From: Streptomyces subrutilus
GTDB lineage: Bacteria; Actinomycetota; Actinomycetes; Streptomycetales; Streptomycetaceae
Direction: 5' to 3'
Assembly (NCBI RefSeq): GCF_008704535.1
Contig: NZ_CP023701.1
Coordinates: forward strand, 4,816,001-4,880,000
DNA: 64,000 nucleotides
The notes beneath the pieces were generated by a model. The model saw nothing but the letters and a program-made list of their open reading frames with translations, was not told the DNA's origin and made no database searches. Both the position numbers and the translations under genes were made by a program. Below are positions 24,259 through 32,381 of this stretch, piece by piece; positions within the stretch are counted from its first letter, which is position 1; the number at the start of each line of letters is the position of its first letter.

Positions 24259-24624
24259 TCACCGCTCCACGCACAGCGCCGTCTCCCCGAGCGGGTGCGT
24301 CCGCCGGCGGGCGGATCGCCCAGGTGCCGGGTCACCGCGGGCGACGGACCGAGGACGAGGTCACCCGCGATCGGCGTGCCGCCGGGCCGCAGCAGCCGGT
24401 GCAGCCGCGCGACGACCTCCGGGGTCGGGGTGGAACCGTCGAGGAAGGCCAGGTCGTAGCCGCCCGCGTCCAGCCCCGTCAGCACCTCCTCGGCCGCCCC
24501 GCACAGCACGCCCACCCGGTCTCCGAAGCCACGCCGGGCGATCTGGGCGCGCGCCAGCCGGACGTGGCCCGGGGGCGCCTCGATGGCCTCGACGTGTGCG
24601 CCCGGGGCCGCCGGTCCGGGGCGG
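24259..24624 (-). pseudogene. Truncated and frameshifted class I O-methyltransferase
   Basis: The minus strand reads AHVEAIEAPPGHVRLARAQI, then GFGDRVGVLCGAAEEVLTGL and GGYDLAFLDGS, which match the SAM-binding half of COMT-like (methyltransferase_24) proteins from motif II onward, ending with LHRLLRPGGTPIAGDLVLG. The glycine-rich motif I and all upstream sequence are missing, because the homology begins directly at the tesB stop (24625). Near the end a frame change is needed to reach THPLGETALCVER followed by TGA at 24259. So both an N-terminal deletion and a frameshift have occurred. It is probably read through from tesB without making protein. Confidence 0.7.
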
Positions 24625-25500
24625 TCAGCGCGGGACGCGGACCACGCCCTCCTGGATGACCGTGATGGCGAGGCGTCCGTCCCGCGTCCAGATCCTGGCC
24701 TGGCCCATGCCGCGCCCGCCGTGGGAGGTGGGGGACTCCTGGTCGTACAGCAGCCATTCGTCGGCGCGGAACGGCCGGTGGAACCACATCGCGTGGTCCA
24801 GCGAGGCGCCCACCACGTCGCCGACCGCCCAGCCGCCCCGACCGTGCGCGAGCAGCACCGAGTCCAGCAGCGTCATGTCCGAGACGTAGGTGGCCAGGCA
24901 GGTGTGCAGCAGCGGATCGTCGCTCTCCAGCTTCCCGGCCGTCCGGAACCACACCTGCGAGCGCGGCTGCACCGGCGCGCCGACGCTGCCCCACGGCGGG
25001 ACCGTCGCGTACCGCAGGTCCACCGCGCCGCGCGCCTCGATCAGCCGCTCCACCGTGCCCGGGTCCCGGAAGACCGCGCGGTGGGCGGGGAGCGCCTCGG
25101 CGGCGGTCGGCAGGGTCTCCGGGTCCGGGGCGTCGGGCATCGCGGCCTGGTGGTCGAGCCCGTCCTCGTACGTCTGGAAGGACGCGGAGAGGTGGAAGAC
25201 CGGCTGGCCGTGCTGGACGGCCACCACCCGGCGGGTGGTGAAGGAGCGGCCGTCGCGGATCCGGTCCACCGAGTACACGATGGGCGCGCCCGGGTCCCCG
25301 GCGCGCAGGAAGTACGAGTGCAGCGAGTGCGCGGTGCGGTCCCCGGGGACGGTCCGGCCGGCCGCGACGAGGGCCTGGGCCGCGACCTGCCCGCCGAACA
25401 CGCGCGGCACCAGCGCCGACCGGCTGGTACCGCGGAAGATGTCCTCCTCGATCTGCTCCAGGTCGAGCAGGTCGAGGAGGGTCGTCAGTGCCTCGTTCAC
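24625..25500 (-). CDS. tesB: Acyl-CoA thioesterase II (TesB)
   Basis: A 291-residue double hot-dog thioesterase hydrolysing medium- and long-chain acyl-CoAs. It starts at GTG 25500 with NEALTTLLDLLDLEQIEEDI. The hallmarks are FRGTS...RVFGGQVAAQALVAA, HSLHSYFLRAGDP and SFTTRRVVAVQHGQPVFHLS; the second hot-dog has SLDHAMWFHRPFRADEWLLYD with the catalytic Asp. The C-terminus ITVIQEGVVRVPR is the usual QEG(L/V)IR end. It is 27 bases downstream of the acyl-CoA dehydrogenase gene and likely cotranscribed, pairing fatty-acid oxidation with CoA release. Confidence 0.94.
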   Translation of the reverse strand: MNEALTTLLDLLDLEQIEEDIFRGTSRSALVPRVFGGQVAAQALVAAGRTVPGDRTAHSLHSYFLRAGDPGAPIVYSVDRIRDGRSFTTRRVVAVQHGQPVFHLSASFQTYEDGLDHQAAMPDAPDPETLPTAAEALPAHRAVFRDPGTVERLIEARGAVDLRYATVPPWGSVGAPVQPRSQVWFRTAGKLESDDPLLHTCLATYVSDMTLLDSVLLAHGRGGWAVGDVVGASLDHAMWFHRPFRADEWLLYDQESPTSHGGRGMGQARIWTRDGRLAITVIQEGVVRVPR

Positions 25501-25526
25501 GGGAGGGCCGCGCGTCCTTCGGCCGC

Positions 25527-26684
25527 CTACAGGCCCATCGACTTGGCGATGATGGACTTCATGACCTCGCTGGTGCCGCCGTAGATGCGGTTCACGCGGT
25601 TGTCGGCGTACAGGCGGGCGATCGGGTACTCGTTCATGTAGCCGTAACCGCCGTGCAGCTGGAGGCACTTGTCGATGACGCGGTGGGCGACCTCGGTGCA
25701 GAAGAGCTTGGCGGAGGCGGCCTCGGCGGCGGTCAGCTCGCCGGCGTCCAGGGCCTCCAGGGCGCGGTCGGCGACGGCCTCGGCGGCGTCCACCTCGGCC
25801 TGGCAGGAGGCGAGTTCGAACTTGGTGTTCTGGAAGTGCGCGACCGGCTTGCCGAAGACGGTGCGGTCCGTCACGTACTGCTGGGCGAACCGGACGGCGG
25901 CCTTGGCCTGCGCGTAGGCACCGAAGGCGATGCCCCAGCGCTCGGACGGCAGGTTGGCGCCGAGGTAGGAGAAGCCCTTGTTCTCCTCGCCGAGCAGGTC
26001 CTCGACCGGGACCTTCACGTCGACGAACGCCAGCTCGGCGGTGTCGGAGGTGCGCAGGCCGAGCTTGTCCAGCTTGCGGCCGACGGAGTAGCCCTCGGAC
26101 TTGGTGTCCACGGCGAACAGGGAGATGCCGAAGCGGCGGTCGTCCTCGCGCGGGGCGGAGGTGCGGGCGCAGACGATCACGCGGTCCGCGTGCACGCCGC
26201 CCGTGATGAACGTCTTGGAGCCGTTGAGGACGTAGTGGGTGCCGTCCTCGGAGAGCTTCGCGGTGGTCTTCATGCCGGCGACGTCGGAGCCGGTGCCCGG
26301 CTCGGTCATCGCGAGCGCCCACATCTCCTCGCCGGTGACGAACTTCGGGAGGTAGCGCTTCTTCTGCTCGTCGGCGGCGAGCATCTTGATGTAGGGCAGG
26401 GCGAGCAGCACGTGCACGCCGGAGCCGCCGAAGTTCACGCCCGCGCGCGAGGTCTCCTCGTAGAGCACGGCCTCGAACTTGTGCGTGTCCAGGCCCGCGC
26501 CGCCGAACTCCTCGGGCACGTTGATGCCGAAGACGCCCAGCTCGCCGAGCTTGTAGTAGAAGTCGCGGGGCGCCTGGCCGGCCTGGAACCAGTCGTCGTA
26601 GACGGGCACGACCTCGGACTCGATGAAGTCCCGGATGGTCTCGCGGAACGCCTCGTGGTCCTCGTTGAAAACGGTACGGCGCAC
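25527..26684 (-). CDS. Acyl-CoA dehydrogenase
   Basis: A 385-residue acyl-CoA dehydrogenase of the long-chain/AcdA type. Motifs: LAMTEPGTGSDVAGMKTTAK (FAD loop), RFGISLFAVDT, and the C-terminal LQLHGGYGYMNEYPIARLYA with YGGTSEVMKSIIAKS. It starts at GTG 26684 preceded by GGGAG; the start agrees with the usual R-R-T-V/I-F beginning. Cotranscription with tesB suggests beta-oxidation of fatty acids. Substrate chain length cannot be read from the sequence. Confidence 0.92.
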   Translation of the reverse strand: MRRTVFNEDHEAFRETIRDFIESEVVPVYDDWFQAGQAPRDFYYKLGELGVFGINVPEEFGGAGLDTHKFEAVLYEETSRAGVNFGGSGVHVLLALPYIKMLAADEQKKRYLPKFVTGEEMWALAMTEPGTGSDVAGMKTTAKLSEDGTHYVLNGSKTFITGGVHADRVIVCARTSAPREDDRRFGISLFAVDTKSEGYSVGRKLDKLGLRTSDTAELAFVDVKVPVEDLLGEENKGFSYLGANLPSERWGIAFGAYAQAKAAVRFAQQYVTDRTVFGKPVAHFQNTKFELASCQAEVDAAEAVADRALEALDAGELTAAEAASAKLFCTEVAHRVIDKCLQLHGGYGYMNEYPIARLYADNRVNRIYGGTSEVMKSIIAKSMGL

Positions 26685-26724
26685 GGCCGGCTCCCTTCGG
26701 TCGCGGCGGTCCGCCGCCTGTGGC

Positions 26725-26734
26725 TAAGCGCTTG
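26725..26734. promoter_or_regulatory. Small palindrome upstream of the acyl-CoA dehydrogenase
   Basis: TAAGCGCTTG contains the palindrome AAGCGCTT, followed at 26741 by CTTAAG. It is about 40 bases upstream of the GTG start and resembles TAAGCGCTTGCT-type TetR operators seen before fatty-acid genes. No regulator gene is adjacent. Confidence 0.35.
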
Positions 26735-26803
26735 CTCATCTTAAGTTACCGGCGGGTTGTCCGTCCTGTCCAGAGCGGGCGCGCCGGGCCCGCGCGGCAC
26801 CCG

Positions 26804-27352
26804 TCACGGCTCGGGCCGCCACCCGTCGAACACCCAGCCTGGACAGGCGGCGCGGAGGCGGGGCAGGTGCCCGGCCCAGTCCGCGGGCGCCAGCGCCCGC
26901 ACGGCGTGCGGCGCGACACGGCCGTCCGCGCCGACGCCGAACCCCCACGAGAAGCCGGCCACCGGCAGGACGCGCCGTTCGGTCTCGTCCAGCGGCGTCC
27001 ACGCGAGATAGCTGTGGGCCGTCCAGTCGAGCCGCTGCCGCGGGTCGCGGGAGGGCGCGTCGAAGAGGGTGGGATTGACGCCGAAGAACGCGTACGGCGA
27101 TGGCGCGTCCTCGAACAGGCAGAAGGGGTCCATGTCGAAACCGTCGCCGGCCGAGGAGTTGTCCGTCGACCGCACCAGCTGGACCCAGCCGAACAGGGCC
27201 CGGTACCCCGGGCCCGGGTAGTCCACCACGGCCGTGCAGCTCGGGAAGCCGCGCGTCGACGGGTGCTTGCCGATCGCGGCGGGGTCGTCCACCTGCTCTA
27301 CGGTCACCGTCACCGAACCTCTGAGGCCGTCGCGCGAGAAGGAGGCGATCAC
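26804..27352 (-). CDS. Hypothetical protein
   Basis: A 182-residue soluble protein starting at GTG 27352 (VIASFSRDGLRGSVTVTVEQ). It is rich in Trp, Phe and Pro with segments YRALFGWVQLVRSTDN and DMDPFCLFEDAPSPYAFFGV. No signal peptide, membrane helix or known catalytic motif is seen. It lies alone between the fatty-acid gene pair (same strand) and the PucR gene. I recognise the pattern of a conserved actinobacterial protein with no assigned role. Confidence 0.72.
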   Translation of the reverse strand: MIASFSRDGLRGSVTVTVEQVDDPAAIGKHPSTRGFPSCTAVVDYPGPGYRALFGWVQLVRSTDNSSAGDGFDMDPFCLFEDAPSPYAFFGVNPTLFDAPSRDPRQRLDWTAHSYLAWTPLDETERRVLPVAGFSWGFGVGADGRVAPHAVRALAPADWAGHLPRLRAACPGWVFDGWRPEP

Positions 27353-27443
27353 GCCTCGACCCTGCCGCCCGGAGGGCCTTCTGGGAAGGGGGCGGACGCG
27401 ACGGGATGCGGCGGGAGCCCGGTCGCCGGTCGCCGTTCGCCCG

Positions 27444-28910
27444 TCACCGCAGGGCGAACCACAGCTCCATGCGGGTGTCCGGGTCGTCCAGGTCGGCCTC
27501 CAGCAGCGCGGCCGTGCGGGCGATGCGCTGGCGGACGGTGTTGCGGTGCACGCCGAGGGCCGCCGCCGTACGGTCCCAGCTGCCGTGGTGGGCCAGCCAG
27601 CGGCGCAGGGTCTCGCGCAGCGCCGGGGACAGCGGTGCGAGCAGGGCCTGCGCGTACGCCCGCGCCTCCGCCGGGTCCAGGAGCGCCGCCAGACCCCCCT
27701 GCGCGTGGCGGGCCAGCGGGGCGCGGGCCGCCTCGGCGCGGTCCAGGGCCCGGCCGGCCTGCGCGTCGGCCGCGGGCAGTCCGCCGGGCGCGGCCGGGGC
27801 GCTCACTCCGAGCCGCCAACCGGGCTGCGGGCCGGGGGCCCGGTCGGTGACCAGGCGCACCCGGTGGCCGCGCCGGTCGAGCAGTACGGTGCCCAGCGCC
27901 GCGGCCAGCGCCCCCGGGTCGCCCGCTCCGGCGGCGTGGACCGCGTACCAGGGGCCCGGGGCCAGGGCCTCGGCCGGGGAACCGCCGAGCAGCAGCCGGG
28001 TCAGCGCCCCGGCCGCGTCCCCGGCGGGCCGGGGTGCGGTGAGCAGGGTCAGCAGGACCGCGGCGACGGAGGCGATGGTGTGGTCCCCGGGCGCCCGGCC
28101 GGGGGTCGCGCGGGCGAGGCTCCGGCCGTCGCCCAGGGCGTAGACCGCGAGGTGGAGGCCGCCTACGGTGTCGGTCGCGGTCGCGGTCGTGGCGCCGGCC
28201 GCCGGGGCCCCCGCGGCCGCGGGGGAGTCCGCCGGGCCGGGCGCCACCCGGCGGGCCAGGGCGGCCACCGCGGCCAGCACCTCCGCCGAGGGCGTGGGCC
28301 CGGCACTCGGCCCCGGTGCCGCACCCGCACCCGTGTCGGAGTCCGGGTCCGGGTCTGGGCCCCGGGAGGGCGTCTGGAGGGCCGACCAGCCGCCCAGGGC
28401 CGCGGTGAGGCGGCGGAGCACCGCCTCGACCGCGTCCGGCCGGGCCGCCGCCGCGGCCAGGGCCTGCTGGGCCTCGGTGATCCGGCGGAGTTCGGCCGTA
28501 CGGGCCTGGGCCATCAGCCGCCCGACCGTGCGGGCCACGGCCGTGAAGGGGGTCCCGGGCGGGACCTCCAGCAGCGGCAGCCCGGCCCGCCCGCACGCCT
28601 CCGCCAGCCCGGCCGGGACCGCCGCGTGCACCGGGGCCAGGCCGAAGCCCAGGGCGGCCACCCCGGAACGGACCAGCGAGGCGACGTACTCCCCGTACCG
28701 CCCGGGCCCCGCGCCCGCCGTGAGCAGCAGTTCCCCGCCCAGCAGGTACGGCGTCGGATCGGCCATCTCGGAGGCGTGCACCCCGTGGACGTCGGCCTCG
28801 GCCGGTCCGGCCAGGTGCCGCAGGCCGAGCGACCGGTCGCGGAGCAGGGCCCCGAGCGGAGCGGGGGGCACGGGGGGCACGGCCGACGGGCCCGGCTGGA
28901 TCGGCTCCAT
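27444..28910 (-). CDS. PucR-family transcriptional regulator
   Basis: A 488-residue regulator. An N-terminal PucR/PurC sensory domain spans about 25-140 (LGALLRDRSLGLRHLAGPAE, TPYLLGGELLLTAGAG), a GGDEF-like middle domain follows, and the C-terminal PucR helix-turn-helix is complete: SPALRETLRRWLAHHGSWDR and AAALGVHRNTVRQRIARTAA. ATG at 28910 has GGAG five bases upstream; a longer frame upstream is shadow. It is divergent from the ureohydrolase-decarboxylase pair and probably controls it. PucR-type regulators usually respond to purines, polyamines or amino-acid breakdown products. Confidence 0.9.
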   Translation of the reverse strand: MEPIQPGPSAVPPVPPAPLGALLRDRSLGLRHLAGPAEADVHGVHASEMADPTPYLLGGELLLTAGAGPGRYGEYVASLVRSGVAALGFGLAPVHAAVPAGLAEACGRAGLPLLEVPPGTPFTAVARTVGRLMAQARTAELRRITEAQQALAAAAARPDAVEAVLRRLTAALGGWSALQTPSRGPDPDPDSDTGAGAAPGPSAGPTPSAEVLAAVAALARRVAPGPADSPAAAGAPAAGATTATATDTVGGLHLAVYALGDGRSLARATPGRAPGDHTIASVAAVLLTLLTAPRPAGDAAGALTRLLLGGSPAEALAPGPWYAVHAAGAGDPGALAAALGTVLLDRRGHRVRLVTDRAPGPQPGWRLGVSAPAAPGGLPAADAQAGRALDRAEAARAPLARHAQGGLAALLDPAEARAYAQALLAPLSPALRETLRRWLAHHGSWDRTAAALGVHRNTVRQRIARTAALLEADLDDPDTRMELWFALR

Positions 28911-28918
28911 GGATACTC

Positions 28919-28956
28919 CGTACACATCACGAGGGCTTGATGGAGGAAACGTACAC
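28919..28956. promoter_or_regulatory. Direct repeat CGTACAC between pucR and the ureohydrolase gene
   Basis: CGTACAC occurs at 28919-28925 and again at 28950-28956, 31 bases apart (three helical turns), immediately upstream of the pucR start. It is a candidate binding site for the PucR protein. Confidence 0.35.
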
Positions 28957-28993
28957 TTCGCACCCCGCGGACGCCCGCCTACGCTCGAAGGCA

Positions 28994-29023
28994 CCGCACC
29001 CGCACCCGCACCCGCACCCGCAG
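28994..29023. repeat. Hexanucleotide tandem repeat
   Basis: CCGCAC is repeated four times exactly and a fifth time with one change in the leader of the ureohydrolase gene. A further CCGCAC follows a short interruption. It is a simple repeat that could vary in length between strains. Confidence 0.8.
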
Positions 29024-29070
29024 CACCGCACCCGTCCCCGCGGGAGCGGACCACCAGAAGGGCACCCCTC

Positions 29071-30036
29071 ATGAGCACGCAGCCGCGCGGCCCCGTCGAC
29101 TCCTCCCGCATCCCGCGCTACGCGGGCCCGGCGACCTTCGCCCGGCTGCCGCGCCTCGACGAGGTCGGCTCCGCCGACGTCGCCGTCGTCGGCGTGCCCT
29201 TCGACTCCGGGGTCTCCTACCGGCCCGGCGCCCGCTTCGGCGGCAACGCCATCCGCGAGGCCTCGCGCCTGCTGCGCCCGTACAACCCGGCGCAGGACGC
29301 CTCGCCCTTCGCCCTCGCGCAGGTCGCGGACGCCGGCGACATCGCCGTGAACCCCTTCAACATCAACGAGGCCGTCGAGACGGTCGAGGCGGCCGCGGAC
29401 GAGCTGCTCGGCGCCGGCTCCCGCCTGATGACCCTCGGCGGCGACCACACCATCGCCCTCCCGCTGCTGCGCTCCGTCGCCAAGAAGCACGGCCCCGTCG
29501 CCCTGCTCCACTTCGACGCCCACCTGGACACCTGGGACACCTACTTCGGCGCCGAGTACACCCATGGCACCCCGTTCCGGCGCGCCGTCGAGGAGGGCAT
29601 CCTCGACACCGAGGCGCTCTCCCACGTCGGCACCCGCGGCCCGCTGTACGGCAAGCAGGACCTGACCGACGACGCCAAGATGGGCTTCGGCATCGTCACC
29701 TCCGCCGACGTCTACCGGCGCGGCGCCGACGAGGTCGCCGACCAGCTGCGCCAGCGCATCGGCGACCGCCCGCTGTACATCTCCATCGACATCGACGTCC
29801 TCGACCCGGCGCACGCCCCCGGCACCGGCACCCCCGAGGCGGGCGGCATGACCTCGCGCGAGCTGCTGGAGATCCTCCGCGGCCTGTCCTCCTGCAACCT
29901 CGTTTCCGCCGACGTGGTCGAGGTCGCCCCGGCGTACGATCACGCGGAGATCACCTCGGTCGCGGCCTCGCACACCGCGTACGAGCTCACCACGATCATG
30001 AGCCGGCAGATCGCGGCGGCGAAGACCGCCCCGTGA
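29071..30036 (+). CDS. speB: Ureohydrolase: agmatinase or guanidinobutyrase
   Basis: A 321-residue binuclear-manganese ureohydrolase that releases urea from a guanidino compound. Metal-binding motifs are complete: GGDHTIALPLL, LLHFDAHLDTWDT (DAHxD) and ISIDIDVLDPAHAPGTGTPE (DxDxxDP), and the C-terminal E-x-AP-x-YDHAEIT. The N-terminal FDSGVSYRPGARFGGNAIRE is typical of the agmatinase family. Annotations usually say agmatinase, but the neighbour is a TPP-dependent decarboxylase like those found with 4-guanidinobutyrase, so arginine degradation through 2-ketoarginine is equally possible. ATG at 29071 is 35 bases before the next gene at its other end; a PucR gene is divergent. Confidence 0.9.
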   Translation: MSTQPRGPVDSSRIPRYAGPATFARLPRLDEVGSADVAVVGVPFDSGVSYRPGARFGGNAIREASRLLRPYNPAQDASPFALAQVADAGDIAVNPFNINEAVETVEAAADELLGAGSRLMTLGGDHTIALPLLRSVAKKHGPVALLHFDAHLDTWDTYFGAEYTHGTPFRRAVEEGILDTEALSHVGTRGPLYGKQDLTDDAKMGFGIVTSADVYRRGADEVADQLRQRIGDRPLYISIDIDVLDPAHAPGTGTPEAGGMTSRELLEILRGLSSCNLVSADVVEVAPAYDHAEITSVAASHTAYELTTIMSRQIAAAKTAP

Positions 30037-30071
30037 CCGCGCCGGCCGACCCGAAGGGCGAGTAAGCGCAC

Positions 30072-31754
30072 GTGACGCACGACCACGACCTGGTACTCCG
30101 TCCCACCGAGGCCCAGACGGCCGCCGCACTGGCACCGCCGCCGGGGCGCACCGGCGGGGACCTGGTCGTGGAAACGCTGCGCTCGCTCGGCGCGACCACC
30201 GTCTTCGGACTGCCCGGCCAGCACGCGCTGGCCGTCTTCGACGCGGTGGGCCGCTCCGACCTGCGGCTCGTCGGACTGCGGACCGAGAACAACGCCGGCT
30301 TCGCGGCGGACGCGTACGGCCGGATCACCGGCGAGGCCGTCCCGCTGCTGCTCTCCACCGGACCGGGCGCCCTGATGGCGCTCCCGGCCCTCCAGGAGGC
30401 GGCCGCGGCCTCCGCGCCCGTCCTGGCGATCTCCTCGCAGGTGCCGGTGGCGGGCCTCGGCGGCGGTCGCCGCGGCCACCTGCACGAACTGCGCGACCAG
30501 GCCGCGTCCTTCCGGGAAGTGGTGAAGTCGGTCCACACCGCCCGCACCCCCTCCCAGATCCCCTCGGTGATCGCCGAGGCCTGGGAGTCGGCCCTGACCA
30601 CCCCGCACGGGCCGGTCTGGGTGGAGATCCCCGAGGACGTCCTGCGCGCGGAGACCCTCATCCCGCAGGTGACCGGGACGGACGCCACCCCGCACGAACT
30701 GGCCCCCCGGCCCGAACTCACCGCGCTCGCCGCCCACTGGCTGGGCCGGGCCGAACGCCCGGTGATCGTCGCGGGCGGCGGGGTCATCCGCGCGGACGCG
30801 GCGGGCAAGCTGCGGCAGCTCGCCGAACGGCTGAACGCGCCCGTGGTCACCACCTTCGGCGGGAAGGGCGCGTTCCCCTGGACCCACCCGCTCTCCCTGC
30901 GGTCCTGGCTGGAGGACCGCCACACGACCGACTTCCTGGAGGACGCGGACGTCCTGCTGGTCGTCGGCTCCGGCCTCGGGGAACTCTCCTCGAACTACCA
31001 CACCTTCTTCCCCACGGGCCGCGTCGTTCAGATCGAGGCGGACCTCGGCAAGCTGGAGTCCAACCACCCGGGCCTCGGCATCCACGCCGACGCCCGGCTG
31101 GCCCTCCAGGCCCTGCTGGAGACGGTGCCCGAGCGCCCGGACCCGACCGCCGCCGAGCGCGTCCGGCTGCTGCTCGCCGACGTCGAGGCCCGCCTGGCCG
31201 CCCAGGACGTCGCACTGGAACGCGGCCTGCTGGCGTCGATCCGTACCGCCCTGCCCGCGCGCTCCCCGTCCTTCTGGGACATGACGGTCCTGTCCTACTG
31301 GGCCTGGTCCGACTTCGACCCGAAGCACCCCAACACCATGCACTCGGCCCAGGGCGCGGGCGGCCTCGGCTACGCCTTCCCGGCGGCCCTCGGCGCCTGC
31401 GTCGCCGAACCGGGCACCCCCGTGCTGGCCGTCTCCGGCGACGGCGGCGCGATGTACTCCCTCGCCGAACTGGCCACCGCCCGTCAGCACGACCTCGACG
31501 TCACCTGGCTGATCGTGGACGACGGCGGCTACGGCATCCTCCGCGCGTACATGACCGACGCCTACGGCACCCCGGTCGGCACCGAGCTCACCCGCCCCGA
31601 CTTCGTCGCCCTCGCGGCCTCCTTCGGCGTACCCGCCACCCTGACGACCCCGGAGGGCCTGTCGGCGGACCTGAGGAAGGCCCTGGCCGCCCCGGGCCCC
31701 TCCGTGGTGGTCCTCCCGGCCACCCTCCGGATGTTCGCCCCGACGCACCTCTAG
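30072..31754 (+). CDS. Thiamine-pyrophosphate-dependent decarboxylase (acetolactate synthase-like)
   Basis: A 560-residue TPP enzyme with the three standard domains: PYR (about 28-195, with the catalytic Glu in LRTENNAGFAADAYG), central (about 215-350) and PP (about 390-540, with the TPP motif GDGGAMYSLAELATARQHDL ending in a D-x-N-like D-D-G-G). GTG start at 30072. It follows the ureohydrolase gene by 35 bases. True acetolactate synthases carry a different C-terminal part and a partner subunit, so that activity is unlikely. The length and the neighbour match AruI-type 2-ketoarginine decarboxylases, which act before 4-guanidinobutyrase in arginine breakdown. This role is inference. Confidence 0.85.
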   Translation: MTHDHDLVLRPTEAQTAAALAPPPGRTGGDLVVETLRSLGATTVFGLPGQHALAVFDAVGRSDLRLVGLRTENNAGFAADAYGRITGEAVPLLLSTGPGALMALPALQEAAAASAPVLAISSQVPVAGLGGGRRGHLHELRDQAASFREVVKSVHTARTPSQIPSVIAEAWESALTTPHGPVWVEIPEDVLRAETLIPQVTGTDATPHELAPRPELTALAAHWLGRAERPVIVAGGGVIRADAAGKLRQLAERLNAPVVTTFGGKGAFPWTHPLSLRSWLEDRHTTDFLEDADVLLVVGSGLGELSSNYHTFFPTGRVVQIEADLGKLESNHPGLGIHADARLALQALLETVPERPDPTAAERVRLLLADVEARLAAQDVALERGLLASIRTALPARSPSFWDMTVLSYWAWSDFDPKHPNTMHSAQGAGGLGYAFPAALGACVAEPGTPVLAVSGDGGAMYSLAELATARQHDLDVTWLIVDDGGYGILRAYMTDAYGTPVGTELTRPDFVALAASFGVPATLTTPEGLSADLRKALAAPGPSVVVLPATLRMFAPTHL

Positions 31755-31930
31755 GCCGTCTCGCGCCGCACACCCGGCGCACACCCGGCGCGCACGGCTC
31801 GCGCACGCCGTCCGCACAGTCCTGCACACCGGGTCGCGCAGGGTTTGGGGCGCTCCCGACAGCTCGTTAGGGTGGGCTGCGACCAGCACGCACGGCCCGG
31901 GGGGCCGAGACCGAACTCGCAGGGGGAACA

Positions 31931-32368
31931 GTGTCGTTCGAGCAGGAGTGGGGCCTCCACCGGCAGTCCGCGGTCGAAGGCCCGGCGAGGATGAGGCTGA
32001 ACCAATTGCCCGGCGACCAGGGCGGCGCCCCGACGTCCGGCGGCGGCCCGGGGGTGCTGGCGACGGCGCCTCCCGAGAAGAAGAAGGCGGCCAACACCAT
32101 CGAGAACGTCCTGCAGCCGGGCACGACCAAGGCCGCGGACGCCGCCGACGAACCGACGAAGACCGCCGTCAAGGCCTTCACCGGCTGGGACACGGGGGCG
32201 GGCCTGTCGAAGGCGCACACCCACTGGGGCGACCAGGTCAAGCGCCTGATGGGCCGACTGAACTCGGAGAAGACGGCGCTGCGCGGCGCGTCGAACCTGT
32301 TCACGGGCAACGACCAGCTGACGGGCGGTAGCTTCCAGCCGGTGCAGTCCAAGATCGCCGGCCTGTAG
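31931..32368 (+). CDS. Small WXG-like protein paired with the large downstream protein
   Basis: A 145-residue protein starting at GTG 31931 (preceded by AGGGGGAACA). The opening MSFEQEWGLHRQSAVEG and RMRLNQL are a pattern I recognise from streptomycete genes encoded directly before large WXG100-type proteins. The C-terminal half is helical (HTHWGDQVKRLMGRLNSEKT, ALRGASNLFTGNDQL). It has no signal peptide. The next gene starts 14 bases downstream, so the two are probably cotranslated partners, as EsxA/B pairs are. Function is unknown; a type VII secretion partner is the best guess. Confidence 0.75.
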   Translation: MSFEQEWGLHRQSAVEGPARMRLNQLPGDQGGAPTSGGGPGVLATAPPEKKKAANTIENVLQPGTTKAADAADEPTKTAVKAFTGWDTGAGLSKAHTHWGDQVKRLMGRLNSEKTALRGASNLFTGNDQLTGGSFQPVQSKIAGL

Positions 32369-32381
32369 GGGGAGGGACGCC

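Noticed and set aside
30072..31754. Acetolactate synthase large subunit
   Set aside because: The protein resembles that family only in its TPP domains; there is no small subunit gene and the partner is a ureohydrolase.
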